DNA of 18,659 nucleotides, from positions 1-18,659 of the forward strand of contig JAUIEM010000187.1 in NCBI GenBank assembly GCA_030428695.1, in the 5' to 3' direction. A program made the translations under genes and the position numbers. The stretch is from a bacterium. GTDB lineage: Bacteria; Planctomycetota; J058; JAJDCP01. Positions within the stretch are counted from its first letter, which is position 1. Each line of letters starts with the position of its first letter. Under the pieces are notes generated by a model. The model saw only the letters and a list, made by a program, of their open reading frames with translations. It was not told where the DNA came from and made no database searches. Below are positions 10,824 to 18,573 of the stretch, piece after piece.

Positions 10824-10848
10824 TCGGAATCGGAATCGGAATCGGATC
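10824..10848 (+). repeat. Tandem TCGGAA hexamer just before the histidine kinase start
   Basis: Three exact tcggaa units (10824-10841) are followed by a partial fourth (tcgga) and end one base before the ATG. The array occupies the position of the ribosome-binding site, so its GGA units may serve that role. Changes in copy number could alter translation of the kinase. Confidence 0.7.
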
Positions 10849-10849
10849 G

Positions 10850-12040
10850 ATGGACCCCCTCCTGCTCGCGATCGCAGAAGCCTCCGACCTCGGCTTCTGC
10901 GTCCTCGATGCCTCGGGCCGCGTCCGCTTCTTCAGCCGCCGCTGCGCCCGCCTGACCGGCGCCGACCCCGCCAGGATCGAGAGCGCCGAGGACCTCCTCT
11001 CCATCTCCTACCTCGAAGAGGAAGAGGGCGAGCTCGAGCAGGAGATCGGCACCGAGCTCGCCGCCCGGGTGCGCGGCCTCGAGCCCGGCCCGCGGGCGCT
11101 GTTCGACCCCGCCCTGCCCGCGCGCTACGACGCCTGGGTGCGGCCCGCGGGCGCGGAGCTGCGCCGGCTCGAGGTGCGGCGCCGCGGGCTCGAGGACGGC
11201 GGCACCCTGTGGGTGCTGCGCGACACGACCGAGCAGGCCGCGATCGAGAGCGCCTACCGGGCCAAGCAGCGCGAGCTCGACCGGGCGCGCTTCGACCTGA
11301 CCCGCAGCCAGGCGCACCTGATCCAGTCCGAGAAGCTCGCGACCGTCGGCCAGCTCGCCGCCGGCATCGCCCACGAGCTCAACACGCCGCTGAACACCGT
11401 CCTCGGCTACGCCCAGCTGCTCGCCCGCCAGCTCGGCGACGGCGAGCTGCGTGAGGAGGTCGACGCGATCGAGAAGGCCGCCCGCCGCTGCCGCAAGACC
11501 GTCCGCGACATGCTGAGCTTCACGCGCAAGGCGAAGGGCGAGCCCGAGCCGATCGACCTGCACGAGACCATCCTCGGCGTGCTCTCGCTCCTGCGCCACG
11601 ACCTCGACAGCCGCGGCGTCGAGGTGCGGCTCAAGCTCGACCCCGGGAAGCCGCGGGTCGTCATCGACAGCAACCGCCTCGAGCAGCTCTTCGTCATCCT
11701 CGCCCAGAACGCCGCGCAGGCGATGCCCGAGGGTGGTCTGCTGTCGCTGGCGACCCGGGTCTACGGGGAACCGGAACCGCGCGTAGAGGTGCTGGTGCGC
11801 GACACCGGCACCGGCATCGCGGCGGAGCATCTTCCCCACATCTTCGAGCCCTTCTTCACGACCAAGGAGCCCGGCCAGGGCACCGGGCTCGGCCTGTACA
11901 TCGCCTACCAGATCACCGCCCAGGTCGACGGCGAGATCCAGGTCTGGAGCCGCCCCGACGTCGGCACGGAGTTCCGGGTGCGGCTGCCCCTGCCTTCAGA
12001 GCCAGACCACGACGGCGAAGATCACGAGCTGCACGGGTAG
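10850..12040 (+). CDS. Soluble PAS-domain sensor histidine kinase
   Basis: The 396-residue protein has no signal peptide or membrane segment, so it should sense a cytoplasmic signal. An N-terminal PAS-like domain (about 5-125, starting [17 protein letters not shown] and ending WVLRDTTEQ) is followed by a short coiled linker and a HisKA dimerisation helix with phospho-acceptor His175 in [13 protein letters not shown]. The HATPase_c domain shows an N box (LAQNAAQAM, Asn287), G1 (RDTGTGI, about 317-323), F box (FEPFFTTK, 332-339) and G2 (GTGLGLY, 344-350). This arrangement resembles NtrB/ZraS-like kinases. No receiver-domain gene is adjacent, so it is an orphan within this window. It is the only plus-strand gene here, and its last 15 codons overlap the 3' end of the convergent lipoprotein gene. 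No clear promoter was found. Confidence 0.93.
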   Translation: MDPLLLAIAEASDLGFCVLDASGRVRFFSRRCARLTGADPARIESAEDLLSISYLEEEEGELEQEIGTELAARVRGLEPGPRALFDPALPARYDAWVRPAGAELRRLEVRRRGLEDGGTLWVLRDTTEQAAIESAYRAKQRELDRARFDLTRSQAHLIQSEKLATVGQLAAGIAHELNTPLNTVLGYAQLLARQLGDGELREEVDAIEKAARRCRKTVRDMLSFTRKAKGEPEPIDLHETILGVLSLLRHDLDSRGVEVRLKLDPGKPRVVIDSNRLEQLFVILAQNAAQAMPEGGLLSLATRVYGEPEPRVEVLVRDTGTGIAAEHLPHIFEPFFTTKEPGQGTGLGLYIAYQITAQVDGEIQVWSRPDVGTEFRVRLPLPSEPDHDGEDHELHG

Positions 12041-12478
12041 CGTCCCCAGGTCCCAGGCCACACACAGCGGCATCAGCCACTGGATCGGGTGCAGGCGCAG
12101 CTCTTCCTTCCGCAGCCACAGGGGCTGCTGCCGCTCCGGCACCTCGAGCTGGAGGCCGCGCCACTTGTCCTTGAACACGGCGTAGGGACCGAGCTCCAGC
12201 CGCGACCGGGGACTGCCGCCGGCGGCGAGGGGGCGCGGCGTGTCCTCGTCCTCGTCGAGCAGCACGGCGCTGCCGTCCGCCGGGTCCACCGCGAAGGTGC
12301 GCGGCCCGCTGTCGGCGAAGCCGACGCGCACGTAGAGCCGGCTCGTGTCGGCCTCCGCGGCGATCCCGAGCAGCGCGACGGCGTCGTCCGTGCGCGACCC
12401 GGTCCAGCCCCACAGGAGCGTGGTCGCGCAGCCGGGGCAGGTGGCGATGATGAGGAAGAGGAATAGACTGCGGGTCAT
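11996..12478 (-). CDS. Small probable lipoprotein with hydrophobic C-terminus
   Basis: The 160-residue product starts [20 protein letters not shown], a hydrophobic signal followed by Cys17 in a lipobox-like but non-canonical context (Pro at -2, Cys at -3). Residues about 130-160 ([20 protein letters not shown] and onward) are strongly hydrophobic and recall the C-terminal motif of the YceK/YidQ lipoprotein family; I offer that only as a possibility. The middle is a beta-rich acidic domain without a recognised motif. GGAGG lies 8 nt before the ATG at 12476-12478, which supports the start. It is the last gene of a cluster after the pyruvyl transferase (67-bp gap containing a hairpin). It overlaps the histidine kinase tail-to-tail by 45 bp. 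Function unknown. Confidence 0.8.
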   Translation of the reverse strand: MTRSLFLFLIIATCPGCATTLLWGWTGSRTDDAVALLGIAAEADTSRLYVRVGFADSGPRTFAVDPADGSAVLLDEDEDTPRPLAAGGSPRSRLELGPYAVFKDKWRGLQLEVPERQQPLWLRKEELRLHPIQWLMPLCVAWDLGTLPVQLVIFAVVVWL

Positions 12479-12513
12479 CGGTGCACCTCCGCTCGTTGCG
12501 GGAGAGACACCGC

Positions 12514-12535
12514 GCGTCCGAGGATGTTCGGACGC
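12514..12535 (-). terminator. Hairpin between the pyruvyl transferase and lipoprotein genes
   Basis: A perfect 8-bp stem (gcgtccga / tcggacgc) with a 6-nt loop lies 10 nt after the pyruvyl transferase stop and about 35 nt before the lipoprotein start. There is no T tract, so it may be a weak terminator, an RNA-processing site or an mRNA-stabilising stem rather than a full stop. Confidence 0.45.
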
Positions 12536-12545
12536 TGGTCTCGGC

Positions 12546-13496
12546 TCAGGCGAGCGCCTCGGCCACGAAGGCCTCGCAGCGGGACGCCAGCGCGCGCCGC
12601 AGATCGTGGTGACGCTCGGGGTTGGGGGCCGGGTTCCGCCAGTCGATGCTGCGGGCGAAGCGGGGGAAGTCCCGCGGCGTGCAGTGGCGCACGAGCTCGA
12701 TCAGGCCGCCGAGCCGCGGGTCGTGCGGCGAGGGATGGACGAACAGCACCGGCGTTCCGAAGGCCAGGCAGGGCAGGGCGCAGTGCAGACGGGAGGTGAT
12801 GACCAGCCGCGCGCTGCGGTAGGTCTCGAGCAGCCGGCGGGCCTGGCCGAGCCGGTCGCGGTGGCCCGCGAGCAGCACGTGGGTGCGGGCGAGGACCTGC
12901 GCGCGCAGCTCCTTCGGCAGCGCGTCCCGCACGACGGCGGGGACGTCGACGAGCACGATCGCGTCGCCCCGGGGTCCGGGCGCCGGCGGCAGGGTCAGGG
13001 TCAGGCAGCCGGAGAACCAGGCCGGGATGCCGTGCTCCTCGAGCCGGCGCACCGTGCCCCGGTCGCGGCAGCCGATCGGTCCCTGGCTGCGCAGGTAGCT
13101 GCCGGCGAGCAGGGTCGGCGCCGCCCAGGCGCTGATGTGCACCGACAGCCAGAGCATGCGCAGCCGCGGCGGCGGCGGCCACATCGGCGGCAGGCGGAGC
13201 TCGAGCCGGCGCGCGCCGGCGATCAGGGACCGCATGCGTCGCTCGAGGCCGAGACCGAGAGCGACGCGCTTCAGGCCGCGGCTGACGGTCGCCCGGACCG
13301 GATCGGGCAGGAAGAAGCCGTTGGCGATCACGTGCAGCGGGCCCGCGAAGCGGTACAGCGGCAGGCGGTCCCGATCCGGCCTCGCGTCGACCCGCGGCAG
13401 GAAACGCATCGCCGCGAGGGACTGGATGTCGTCGCCGACGTTGAAGGACGAGTAGCCGAGCACCCCGAAGCGCGGCTCGGCGCGCAGCTTCCCCAT
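12546..13496 (-). CDS. Polysaccharide pyruvyl transferase family protein
   Basis: This 316-residue protein belongs to the PF04230-type family, whose known members transfer pyruvate from phosphoenolpyruvate to sugars of surface polysaccharides; other members have unknown substrates. Visible features are the N-terminal signature GVLGYSSFNVGDDIQS (11-26), the middle motif PIGCRDRGTVRRLEEHGIPA (140-159) followed by FSGCLTLTLP (161-170), and the C-terminal nucleotide-binding-like SRLHCALPCLAFGTPVLFV (235-253). The ATG at 13494-13496 is chosen because GGGGAGG lies 7 nt upstream and the family signature begins 10 residues in; an in-frame Arg-rich extension upstream is non-coding in character. No signal peptide is seen, so it is cytoplasmic. 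It lies 53 bp after the DUF4132 gene and 67 bp before the lipoprotein gene, with no glycosyltransferases nearby, so its substrate cannot be guessed from context. Confidence 0.88.
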   Translation of the reverse strand: MGKLRAEPRFGVLGYSSFNVGDDIQSLAAMRFLPRVDARPDRDRLPLYRFAGPLHVIANGFFLPDPVRATVSRGLKRVALGLGLERRMRSLIAGARRLELRLPPMWPPPPRLRMLWLSVHISAWAAPTLLAGSYLRSQGPIGCRDRGTVRRLEEHGIPAWFSGCLTLTLPPAPGPRGDAIVLVDVPAVVRDALPKELRAQVLARTHVLLAGHRDRLGQARRLLETYRSARLVITSRLHCALPCLAFGTPVLFVHPSPHDPRLGGLIELVRHCTPRDFPRFARSIDWRNPAPNPERHHDLRRALASRCEAFVAEALA

Positions 13497-13549
13497 CGCG
13501 GTCCTCCCCCTGGCCCCAGGGTAGCGCCTGCGTCCCGTCGGGCCCAGGG

Positions 13550-15226
13550 TCAGGGCTGGGCGAGCGCGGCGAGCTCGACGCCGAGCTCGGACAGGACGAG
13601 CGCGGATGGTTCCCCTTCCACCCGCACCGGCCCGAGCCTCTGGACGGGCGCCGCGGCGGGGTCGTGGAGGGCGATGCCCGGCGTGAGCTCGGCCTCGGCG
13701 GCGCAACCCGCCAGCTCGCGACGCACCGAGCAGAGGAGCGCCCCGCGCTCGATGCGTCCGCGCTCCCAGCCCCGCCGGGTCGCCCCGAGCACGGCGAAGG
13801 CGGTGGTGGACAGGGGGAGCGCCGGCGCGAGGCCGACCAGCGCCCCCGCCTCCAGGCGCGGCCGCGCGACCGGCCGGGAGAGCTGGGGGAAGGGCTGGAC
13901 GCAGGCGTTGTCGGCCAGCACCGCGACCCAGGCCGCGCGTTCTTCCGCGGACAGGTGAAGCGGATGGACGATCGCGACGTCGGCCTCGGGCAGGGCGAAG
14001 GGCTCATCGTCGACATCGGCCAGGGTGTAGTCCTCGGCGACCCGGAAGCGCGCGCCGGCATCGAAGACCAGGCCGCGGGCGAGCTCGCGCAGCAACGGAT
14101 GGGCGAGCACGGTGCCGCGGAAGTCCGCCGCGCTCCAGCGCTCCTCCGCGATCATGCGCTGCTCGAGCCGGCCGAGCACCGACCGGGCGACCGTCTTCAG
14201 CTCACGCCTCAGCAGCTTCCAGCGCGCCTTGGCCTCGGCGCTGAGGCCGCGCGGGAGGCGGCTCCGGCGGCGTCCCTCCCGGTCGACGAGCGCGGCCTTG
14301 AGGTCGGAGCTGGCGCTCAGCCGCCAGCTCCCCTGGGCGTCGAGCGGCTCGCCGAGGCCGAGGGTCGGCAGCATGCGCTCCTCGAGGTCGGCGGCGGACA
14401 GTCCCCGCCGCACCCGCACCGCCTCGAGCGACTCCCGCGCGCGGCGCCGGATCGGCCGGCTCCGCGCCCGGTGCGCGACCTCGACCAGCGCGAACAGGGC
14501 GCGCTCGGAGTCGAGGGCGGCGAGCGCGTCGACGCGCCCGTACGCCTCGTTGCCGGCGTTCGCCCGCAGCAGCGAGGCCTCGAGCTCGCGCGCCCGGCTG
14601 TCGCTGTCCAGGCGGGGCGGCGCCGGGGCCGGAGCGAGGTCCTCCCACAGCTCGGCGAGCGCCTCCCGCGCGCCGTACGCACCGACGACGGCGGCGACCT
14701 CTTCCCCGCACCCGCTCTCGAGCAGGCGGCGCAGTGCCTGGCGCGCGTAACCCCGGGCCTTGCCCCTGGTGCGCAGCGCGTCGGGGACCAGCCCGATCGC
14801 GGCCGCCCGGGGATGGGCGAGCAGCCAGCGCTCGGCGATCGCCCGCTGCTTGGCCAGGCGCGCGATTGCTTCCGCCATCATCGGCGCGACCTCCGGGGCG
14901 TCGATCAGCCGCGCGACCGGCACGGTCTGCGACGGCGAGCCCTTGCCGCAGGCGACCAGACCGGGTAGGGCGCGCAACCCCCAGGTGGCGAGCAGGGGCA
15001 TGAGGTCGTACGTCCGCACCCACCACTGGCGGGAAGGCCGGCCGTTGAACAGGGCCAGGCCGCGCTCGCCGAGCTGCAGCGTCCAGGAGGCGAAGGTCGG
15101 CTCGGTCGCGCCCGCGGCGATCGCCTCGACGGTCTTGCGGGCGTAGGGGCTCGCGTCGCTCGCCTCGAACGGCCGGACGCCCTCGGGCAGGGGGTGCAGC
15201 CGGGCGGGATAGGGCAGCAGGTCCAC
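13550..15226 (-). CDS. DUF4132 domain-containing protein
   Basis: The 558-residue product matches the DUF4132 family (relatives of E. coli YehI/MolR, no established biochemical function). The match is clearest at residues about 355-460, with RMIAEERWSAADFRGT, HPLLRELARGLVF, DYTLADVDDEPFALP, HPLHLSAEERAAW and QPFPQLSRPV. The first about 330 residues are Ala/Leu/Arg-rich and helical, with no motif I recognise. Many family members carry a WGR or other N-terminal module; none is seen. The start is the GTG at 15224-15226, with GGAGG 7 nt upstream. No signal peptide or membrane segment is seen. It is the first gene of the cluster with the pyruvyl transferase and the lipoprotein; a weak candidate promoter lies at 15247-15275. 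DUF4132 assignment is confident; role unknown. Confidence 0.88.
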   Translation of the reverse strand: MDLLPYPARLHPLPEGVRPFEASDASPYARKTVEAIAAGATEPTFASWTLQLGERGLALFNGRPSRQWWVRTYDLMPLLATWGLRALPGLVACGKGSPSQTVPVARLIDAPEVAPMMAEAIARLAKQRAIAERWLLAHPRAAAIGLVPDALRTRGKARGYARQALRRLLESGCGEEVAAVVGAYGAREALAELWEDLAPAPAPPRLDSDSRARELEASLLRANAGNEAYGRVDALAALDSERALFALVEVAHRARSRPIRRRARESLEAVRVRRGLSAADLEERMLPTLGLGEPLDAQGSWRLSASSDLKAALVDREGRRRSRLPRGLSAEAKARWKLLRRELKTVARSVLGRLEQRMIAEERWSAADFRGTVLAHPLLRELARGLVFDAGARFRVAEDYTLADVDDEPFALPEADVAIVHPLHLSAEERAAWVAVLADNACVQPFPQLSRPVARPRLEAGALVGLAPALPLSTTAFAVLGATRRGWERGRIERGALLCSVRRELAGCAAEAELTPGIALHDPAAAPVQRLGPVRVEGEPSALVLSELGVELAALAQP

Positions 15227-15246
15227 GGGGGCTCCTCCGGGGTGGG

Positions 15247-15275
15247 ATGATGGCCGCGGCGTAGGCGGAGTGCAA
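15247..15275 (-). promoter_or_regulatory. Weak candidate promoter for the DUF4132 cluster
   Basis: On the minus strand TTGCAC (15270-15275) is followed by 17 bp and CATCAT (15247-15252), which has 4 of 6 consensus bases. The leader would be only about 14 nt, leaving just room for the GGAGG site. It is listed because the spacing equals that of the three better promoters here. Confidence 0.25.
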
Positions 15276-15377
15276 GCGGCTGCAGGTCTCGAGCTTCGCG
15301 CGCGGAGAAGCCCGTGGGACGCGGGCCGTCGGGGCGTGACCCACGTTCGCGATCCCGCACCCGTCCGGTAAGGCCCG

Positions 15378-15412
15378 CTCCGCGCCTCCGCTCCTCTGTG
15401 CCTCTGCGTTGA
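15378..15412. repeat. Copy of the degenerate CGCAGAGGC-type 9-bp-period intergenic repeat
   Basis: On the minus strand this reads as tcaacgcagaggcacagagg followed by agcggaggcgcggag, a chain of roughly 9-bp units of the type CGCAGAGGC. When translated it gives the NAEAQR-type peptide often seen in spurious predicted proteins from several large bacterial genomes. It is an intergenic element, not a gene. That it is dispersed in this genome is from general knowledge and not shown here. Confidence 0.55.
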
Positions 15413-15419
15413 CTTCCGA

Positions 15420-15674
15420 TTCCTCCTCTCCGCCCGGGTCTACACGCGCTCCCTGCGCGTCGGCGAGCTGGTGCTGGACAGCGACGGGGGATGGGATGGA
15501 CGACGCCGCCGAGGCCGCCGGGCGGGATCCGCTGGAGCCGGAGGAGTGAAGGCCCGCGACCCCGCCGTCGCGGCCCGCATGGTCAGGCTCGTGCTCGACA
15601 CCCTCGAAGAGCTCTACGTCGTGAACGACACGCGCCCCGCCAGGGGAGAGCTCCCGGACGCTCCTCCGGGGTGA
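15420..15674 (+). pseudogene. Possible frame-broken gene relic or two tiny coupled ORFs
   Basis: One plus-strand frame reads FLLSARVYTRSLRVGELVLD up to about 15480, then becomes Arg-rich and unlike protein. The neighbouring frame then reads MDDAAEAAGRDPLEPEE and stops at 15549. A third piece begins at a GTG overlapping that stop (GTGA) and reads VKARDPAVAARMVRLVLDTL onward to a stop at 15672-15674. The pattern suits a decayed gene with a frameshift in the run of G at 15485-15495, or chance in GC-rich DNA. No family was recognised. Confidence 0.2.
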
Positions 15675-15710
15675 GAAGGTGCCGCCGCGTTGCCGCGCCC
15701 CACCCTCACC
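15670..15710 (-). terminator. Possible stem-loop at the end of the giant repeat-protein gene
   Basis: ggtgag (15670-15675) can pair with ctcacc (15705-15710), and ggtg (15678-15681) with cacc (15701-15704) across a 2-nt bulge. The stem begins at the stop codon and leaves a GC-rich loop. There is no T tract. Weak support. Confidence 0.25.
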
Positions 15711-18573
15711 GCCACGGCAGCGTGTCGACCACACCGCGCAGAAAGGCGACCAGGAACAGGACGTCCCGGCGGTCGATGCTGCCGTCGCGGTCGAGGTCGT
15801 AGGAGATCTCCGCGAGGGCGAGGCTGTCAGCCAGGGGCGTGCGGCCGCCGTCGCGCACCTGTTTGAGCAGCAGCACGACATCCGCGGGGGTCAGGGCACC
15901 GTCGAGGTCGATGTCCCCGAGCAGGAAGCTGGTCAGGTCGCCGACGTAGGCGAACTCGACCCCGTCGATGATGCCGTCCCCGTCCTGGTCCGGGTCGTTG
16001 GGATCGAAGCCGAGGGCGGTCTCCGCGCCGTCGGGGATGCCGTCCCCGTCGCTGTCCGTGGTCATGTCGGGGACGAGCGGGTCGGTGCCGATGCGCAGCT
16101 CGACGTTGTCCTCCACACCGTCCCCGTCACTGTCCTTGCTGCCGGGATCGGTGCCGGTCTCGACCAGCTCGTCGACGTCGAGGATGCCGTCCCGGTCGCT
16201 GTCGACCAGGCCCTCGCTGAGCAGGATGTCGCCCGCGCCGGGCGTCACGTTCCCCGTGATCGTCGGACTTCCGGCGATGAAGACCGTGCCGCCCGTGCCG
16301 TCCTCGGACGTGACGTCGGCGTCGACGATCAGGTCCAGACCGCTGATCACCAGGATCAGCCCTCCGTCGGTCGCCTGCAGCTCCCCGCTCTCGATCGCGC
16401 TCATGATCGTGACGTCGCCGAGGAAGTCGATGCGGATCGAGCCGCCGCCGCTCTCGACGCCGCCTCCGATAAAGGTGCAGTCTCCCTCGCCCTCGAGCAC
16501 GACATCCCCGCCGCCGCTGCGGATCGAGCTCCCGCCGACCTCGAAGTCGTTACCGAGCCGCGAGGTGATCGCGCCGCCGCCGCTGTGAACGCCCGCCCCG
16601 GAGAGGTTGATGTCGCCGCTGTGCTCGAGCAGCACATCCCCTCCGTCCGTGCTGATACCTCCGCTCATCGTGCGCAGGTCCGTGCCGGAGGAATAGACCG
16701 CGCCCCCGCCGGATACGACCCCGCCCCCGCCGACGGACACCGCCCCGCTGCAGCGCAGGAAGACGTCCCCACCCCCGGTCTGCAGGCCCGTGCTGGTGAT
16801 CGTCAGGTCCGTCGCGGCGATCGAGCAGCTCTCGCCGCCGGTCTGGATGCCGTTCTGGATCAATCGGACGTGTCCGGTCGCCCGCACCTCGACGACGCCG
16901 CCGCTCGCGGCCACGATGCTCAACGTGCAGGAGTCGCCCTCGATGAGGACATCCCCGTCGACGGTGACCAGGCCGCTGTCCCGGATGTCGACGGTGCCGG
17001 TGTGGCGGATCACGACCTCCCCGCCGTCCGTGCTCAGCGCCGAGGCGTCGGCGGTGAAGGCCGCCCCGGTCGAGAAGAAGTCCCCGCCGTTGGTCTGCAT
17101 CCCGAAGCCGGAGATATCGACATCGCCCGTGCAGTGGAGCTCGACGTCGCCGCCCGTCGAGGTACCCATCTGCTCGCTGGTGAAGCTCGCTCCCGAGGCG
17201 AACAGGCCGCCGCCGAGGCTCGCGCCGTCGCCGGTGATCAGGATGGCGTCGGCGAACACCAGCGTGGTCGAGCCGGTGTCGCCGACCGTCGACAGCAGGG
17301 AAATCGAGCAGCTGTCCCCCGTCGCGAAGCAGGACCCGCCGCCGGTCACGACCCCGCCGTCGATCACGCGGTGGTTCGCCCCGCTGATGAAAACCGCGCC
17401 GCCTCCGCTGGCGACGCCGCTCTCGCTGATGGTGACGTCGCCGCTGTGGGCGAGCCGCACGTCGCCACCGGAGCTGGCGACCCCGCTGCCTGCGATGAAG
17501 AGGGCGGTGCCGCGGCTGTCGACGGCGCCTCCCCCGCTGACGACACCCCCGTCTTCCAGCGAGACCTCGCTGGAGAAGGCCAGGCGCACCCCGCCGCCCC
17601 CGCTGTCGATGCCGTTGTCCGCGACGTAGAGCCGGGTCCCGGCGAGCACGCAGCTGTCGCCGCCCGTCCGGATGCCGGACTCGACCACCCGCACCCCGGC
17701 GGTCGCGTCGACCCGGACCTCGGCGCCGGCGGAGGCGTCGATCACGAGGGTGCAGGAGTCCCCGGTGATGGTGACGGTGCCGCTCGCGCCGGAGATCCCG
17801 CCGGACGTGATCTCGACCTCGCCCGTGTGCAGGATCTCCGTGCTCCCGCCGCCCACGCCGAGGCCGGTGTCGACCGCGGTGAACGCGGCCCCCGCGGAGA
17901 AGAAGTCGCCCCCTCCCGTCGAGAGTCCGCCGTCGACGAGCACCACGTCCCCGCTGCAGTGGACCTCGACCTCGCCGCTGGCGCTGACCCCGCTCTCCTC
18001 GCAGCGGAAGCTGCTGCCGGCGACGAACAGCGGGCCCCCGAGATCGGCGCCCGCGTCGGTGATCAGCACGTGGTCGCTGAAGGCCAGGGTGACCGAGCCG
18101 GTGTCGCCGGTGGTCGACAGCAGGCCGATGCTGCAGCTGTCGCCGAGCGCGAGCACCGCGCCCCCCCCCGTGGTCACGCCGCTGTCGAGGATCACCAGGT
18201 CCGCGCTGTTCGAGCTGAAGCTGCCGCCCTGGGTGCTCACGCCGTCGTCGATGATCACGAGGTCCGCGCTGCTCGCGCTGAAGTCGCCGCCCTGGGTGCT
18301 CACGCCGCTCTCGGTGATCGAGACGTCGCCGCTACAGTCGATGCTGACCGTCCCGCTGTTGCTGCCGACGCCGCTGTCCCTCACGAGCAGCCGGAGGCCC
18401 TGCAGGGTGATGTCCGCGGTGTCGGTCTGGATGCCGGAAGCCTGGACGAGGATCCCGCCGGCCGCCGTCACCTCGACCGCGCCTCCCGCGGCCCCGGTCG
18501 TATCGATGGTCAGGGTGGCGACATTGTCGAGCAACGCGATTTCGATCTTGTAGGTGGAGCCGGTCGTTGCCAA
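15706..18573 (-). CDS. Giant beta-helical repeat protein with TSP3-like calcium repeats and C-terminal dockerin-like domain
   Basis: The visible 955 residues are mostly Gly/Ser/Val repeats of about 21-22 residues (GVxSGGGxVxxxxSGDVxIxxS), typical of a right-handed parallel beta-helix of the filamentous-haemagglutinin or polymorphic-protein kind. Residues 144-418 and 419-693 are two copies of one 275-residue block. Residues about 790-875 hold calcium-binding thrombospondin-type-3-like repeats (DSDRDGILD, DSDGDGVED, DSDGDGIPD, DQDGDGIID). Residues about 885-950 form a dockerin-like EF-hand pair (GDIDLDGALTPADVVLLL and DLDRDGSIDRRDVLFLVAFL). The protein is almost certainly exported and surface-attached or part of an extracellular assembly. 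The TTG at 18571-18573 is only the first codon after an in-frame stop and is not a believable start: there is no signal peptide, and coding continues in another frame to the window edge. The true N-terminus lies outside the window. Confidence 0.85.
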   Translation of the reverse strand: MATTGSTYKIEIALLDNVATLTIDTTGAAGGAVEVTAAGGILVQASGIQTDTADITLQGLRLLVRDSGVGSNSGTVSIDCSGDVSITESGVSTQGGDFSASSADLVIIDDGVSTQGGSFSSNSADLVILDSGVTTGGGAVLALGDSCSIGLLSTTGDTGSVTLAFSDHVLITDAGADLGGPLFVAGSSFRCEESGVSASGEVEVHCSGDVVLVDGGLSTGGGDFFSAGAAFTAVDTGLGVGGGSTEILHTGEVEITSGGISGASGTVTITGDSCTLVIDASAGAEVRVDATAGVRVVESGIRTGGDSCVLAGTRLYVADNGIDSGGGGVRLAFSSEVSLEDGGVVSGGGAVDSRGTALFIAGSGVASSGGDVRLAHSGDVTISESGVASGGGAVFISGANHRVIDGGVVTGGGSCFATGDSCSISLLSTVGDTGSTTLVFADAILITGDGASLGGGLFASGASFTSEQMGTSTGGDVELHCTGDVDISGFGMQTNGGDFFSTGAAFTADASALSTDGGEVVIRHTGTVDIRDSGLVTVDGDVLIEGDSCTLSIVAASGGVVEVRATGHVRLIQNGIQTGGESCSIAATDLTITSTGLQTGGGDVFLRCSGAVSVGGGGVVSGGGAVYSSGTDLRTMSGGISTDGGDVLLEHSGDINLSGAGVHSGGGAITSRLGNDFEVGGSSIRSGGGDVVLEGEGDCTFIGGGVESGGGSIRIDFLGDVTIMSAIESGELQATDGGLILVISGLDLIVDADVTSEDGTGGTVFIAGSPTITGNVTPGAGDILLSEGLVDSDRDGILDVDELVETGTDPGSKDSDGDGVEDNVELRIGTDPLVPDMTTDSDGDGIPDGAETALGFDPNDPDQDGDGIIDGVEFAYVGDLTSFLLGDIDLDGALTPADVVLLLKQVRDGGRTPLADSLALAEISYDLDRDGSIDRRDVLFLVAFLRGVVDTLPWR
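16495..17319 (-). repeat. Second copy of a 275-residue internal duplication
   Basis: Residues 419-693 of the repeat protein, beginning GDSCSISLLSTVGDTGST. They align without net gaps to residues 144-418: GDSCT recurs at 271 and 546, and the GGDFFS-GAAFTA segment at 221 and 496, both at an offset of exactly 275. Confidence 0.85.
17320..18144 (-). repeat. First copy of a 275-residue internal duplication
   Basis: Residues 144-418, beginning GDSCSIGLLSTTGDTGSV, directly adjoining the second copy. The copies are clearly diverged at the sequence level, so the duplication is not recent. Confidence 0.85.
18181..18306 (-). repeat. 63-bp tandem repeat (two units)
   Basis: Units 18181-18243 and 18244-18306 differ at 8 of 63 positions by direct comparison. 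They encode two consecutive 21-residue coils, each beginning GVSTQGG. This is a young duplication of a single beta-helix turn. Confidence 0.85.

Larger units (their letters stand above)
15227..15705. other. 479-bp stretch without a convincing intact gene
   Basis: This gap separates the giant repeat-protein gene from the DUF4132 gene; both are transcribed leftward. From left to right it holds a weak candidate promoter (15247-15275), a degenerate 9-bp-period repeat (15378-15412), a frame-broken coding-like segment on the plus strand (15420-15674) and a possible stem after the repeat-protein stop (15670-15710). No tRNA or recognised RNA gene was seen. Confidence 0.6.

Noticed and set aside
13497..13706. 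70-residue Arg-rich N-terminal extension of the pyruvyl transferase
   Set aside because: It overlaps the end of the DUF4132 gene, has shadow-like composition, and the internal ATG has a strong ribosome-binding site.
16400..18310. CRISPR-like or satellite array, suggested by the regular gccgccgcc-type spacing
   Set aside because: The periodicity is 63-66 bp in codon frame and encodes degenerate beta-helix coils. There are no identical direct repeats with unique spacers.
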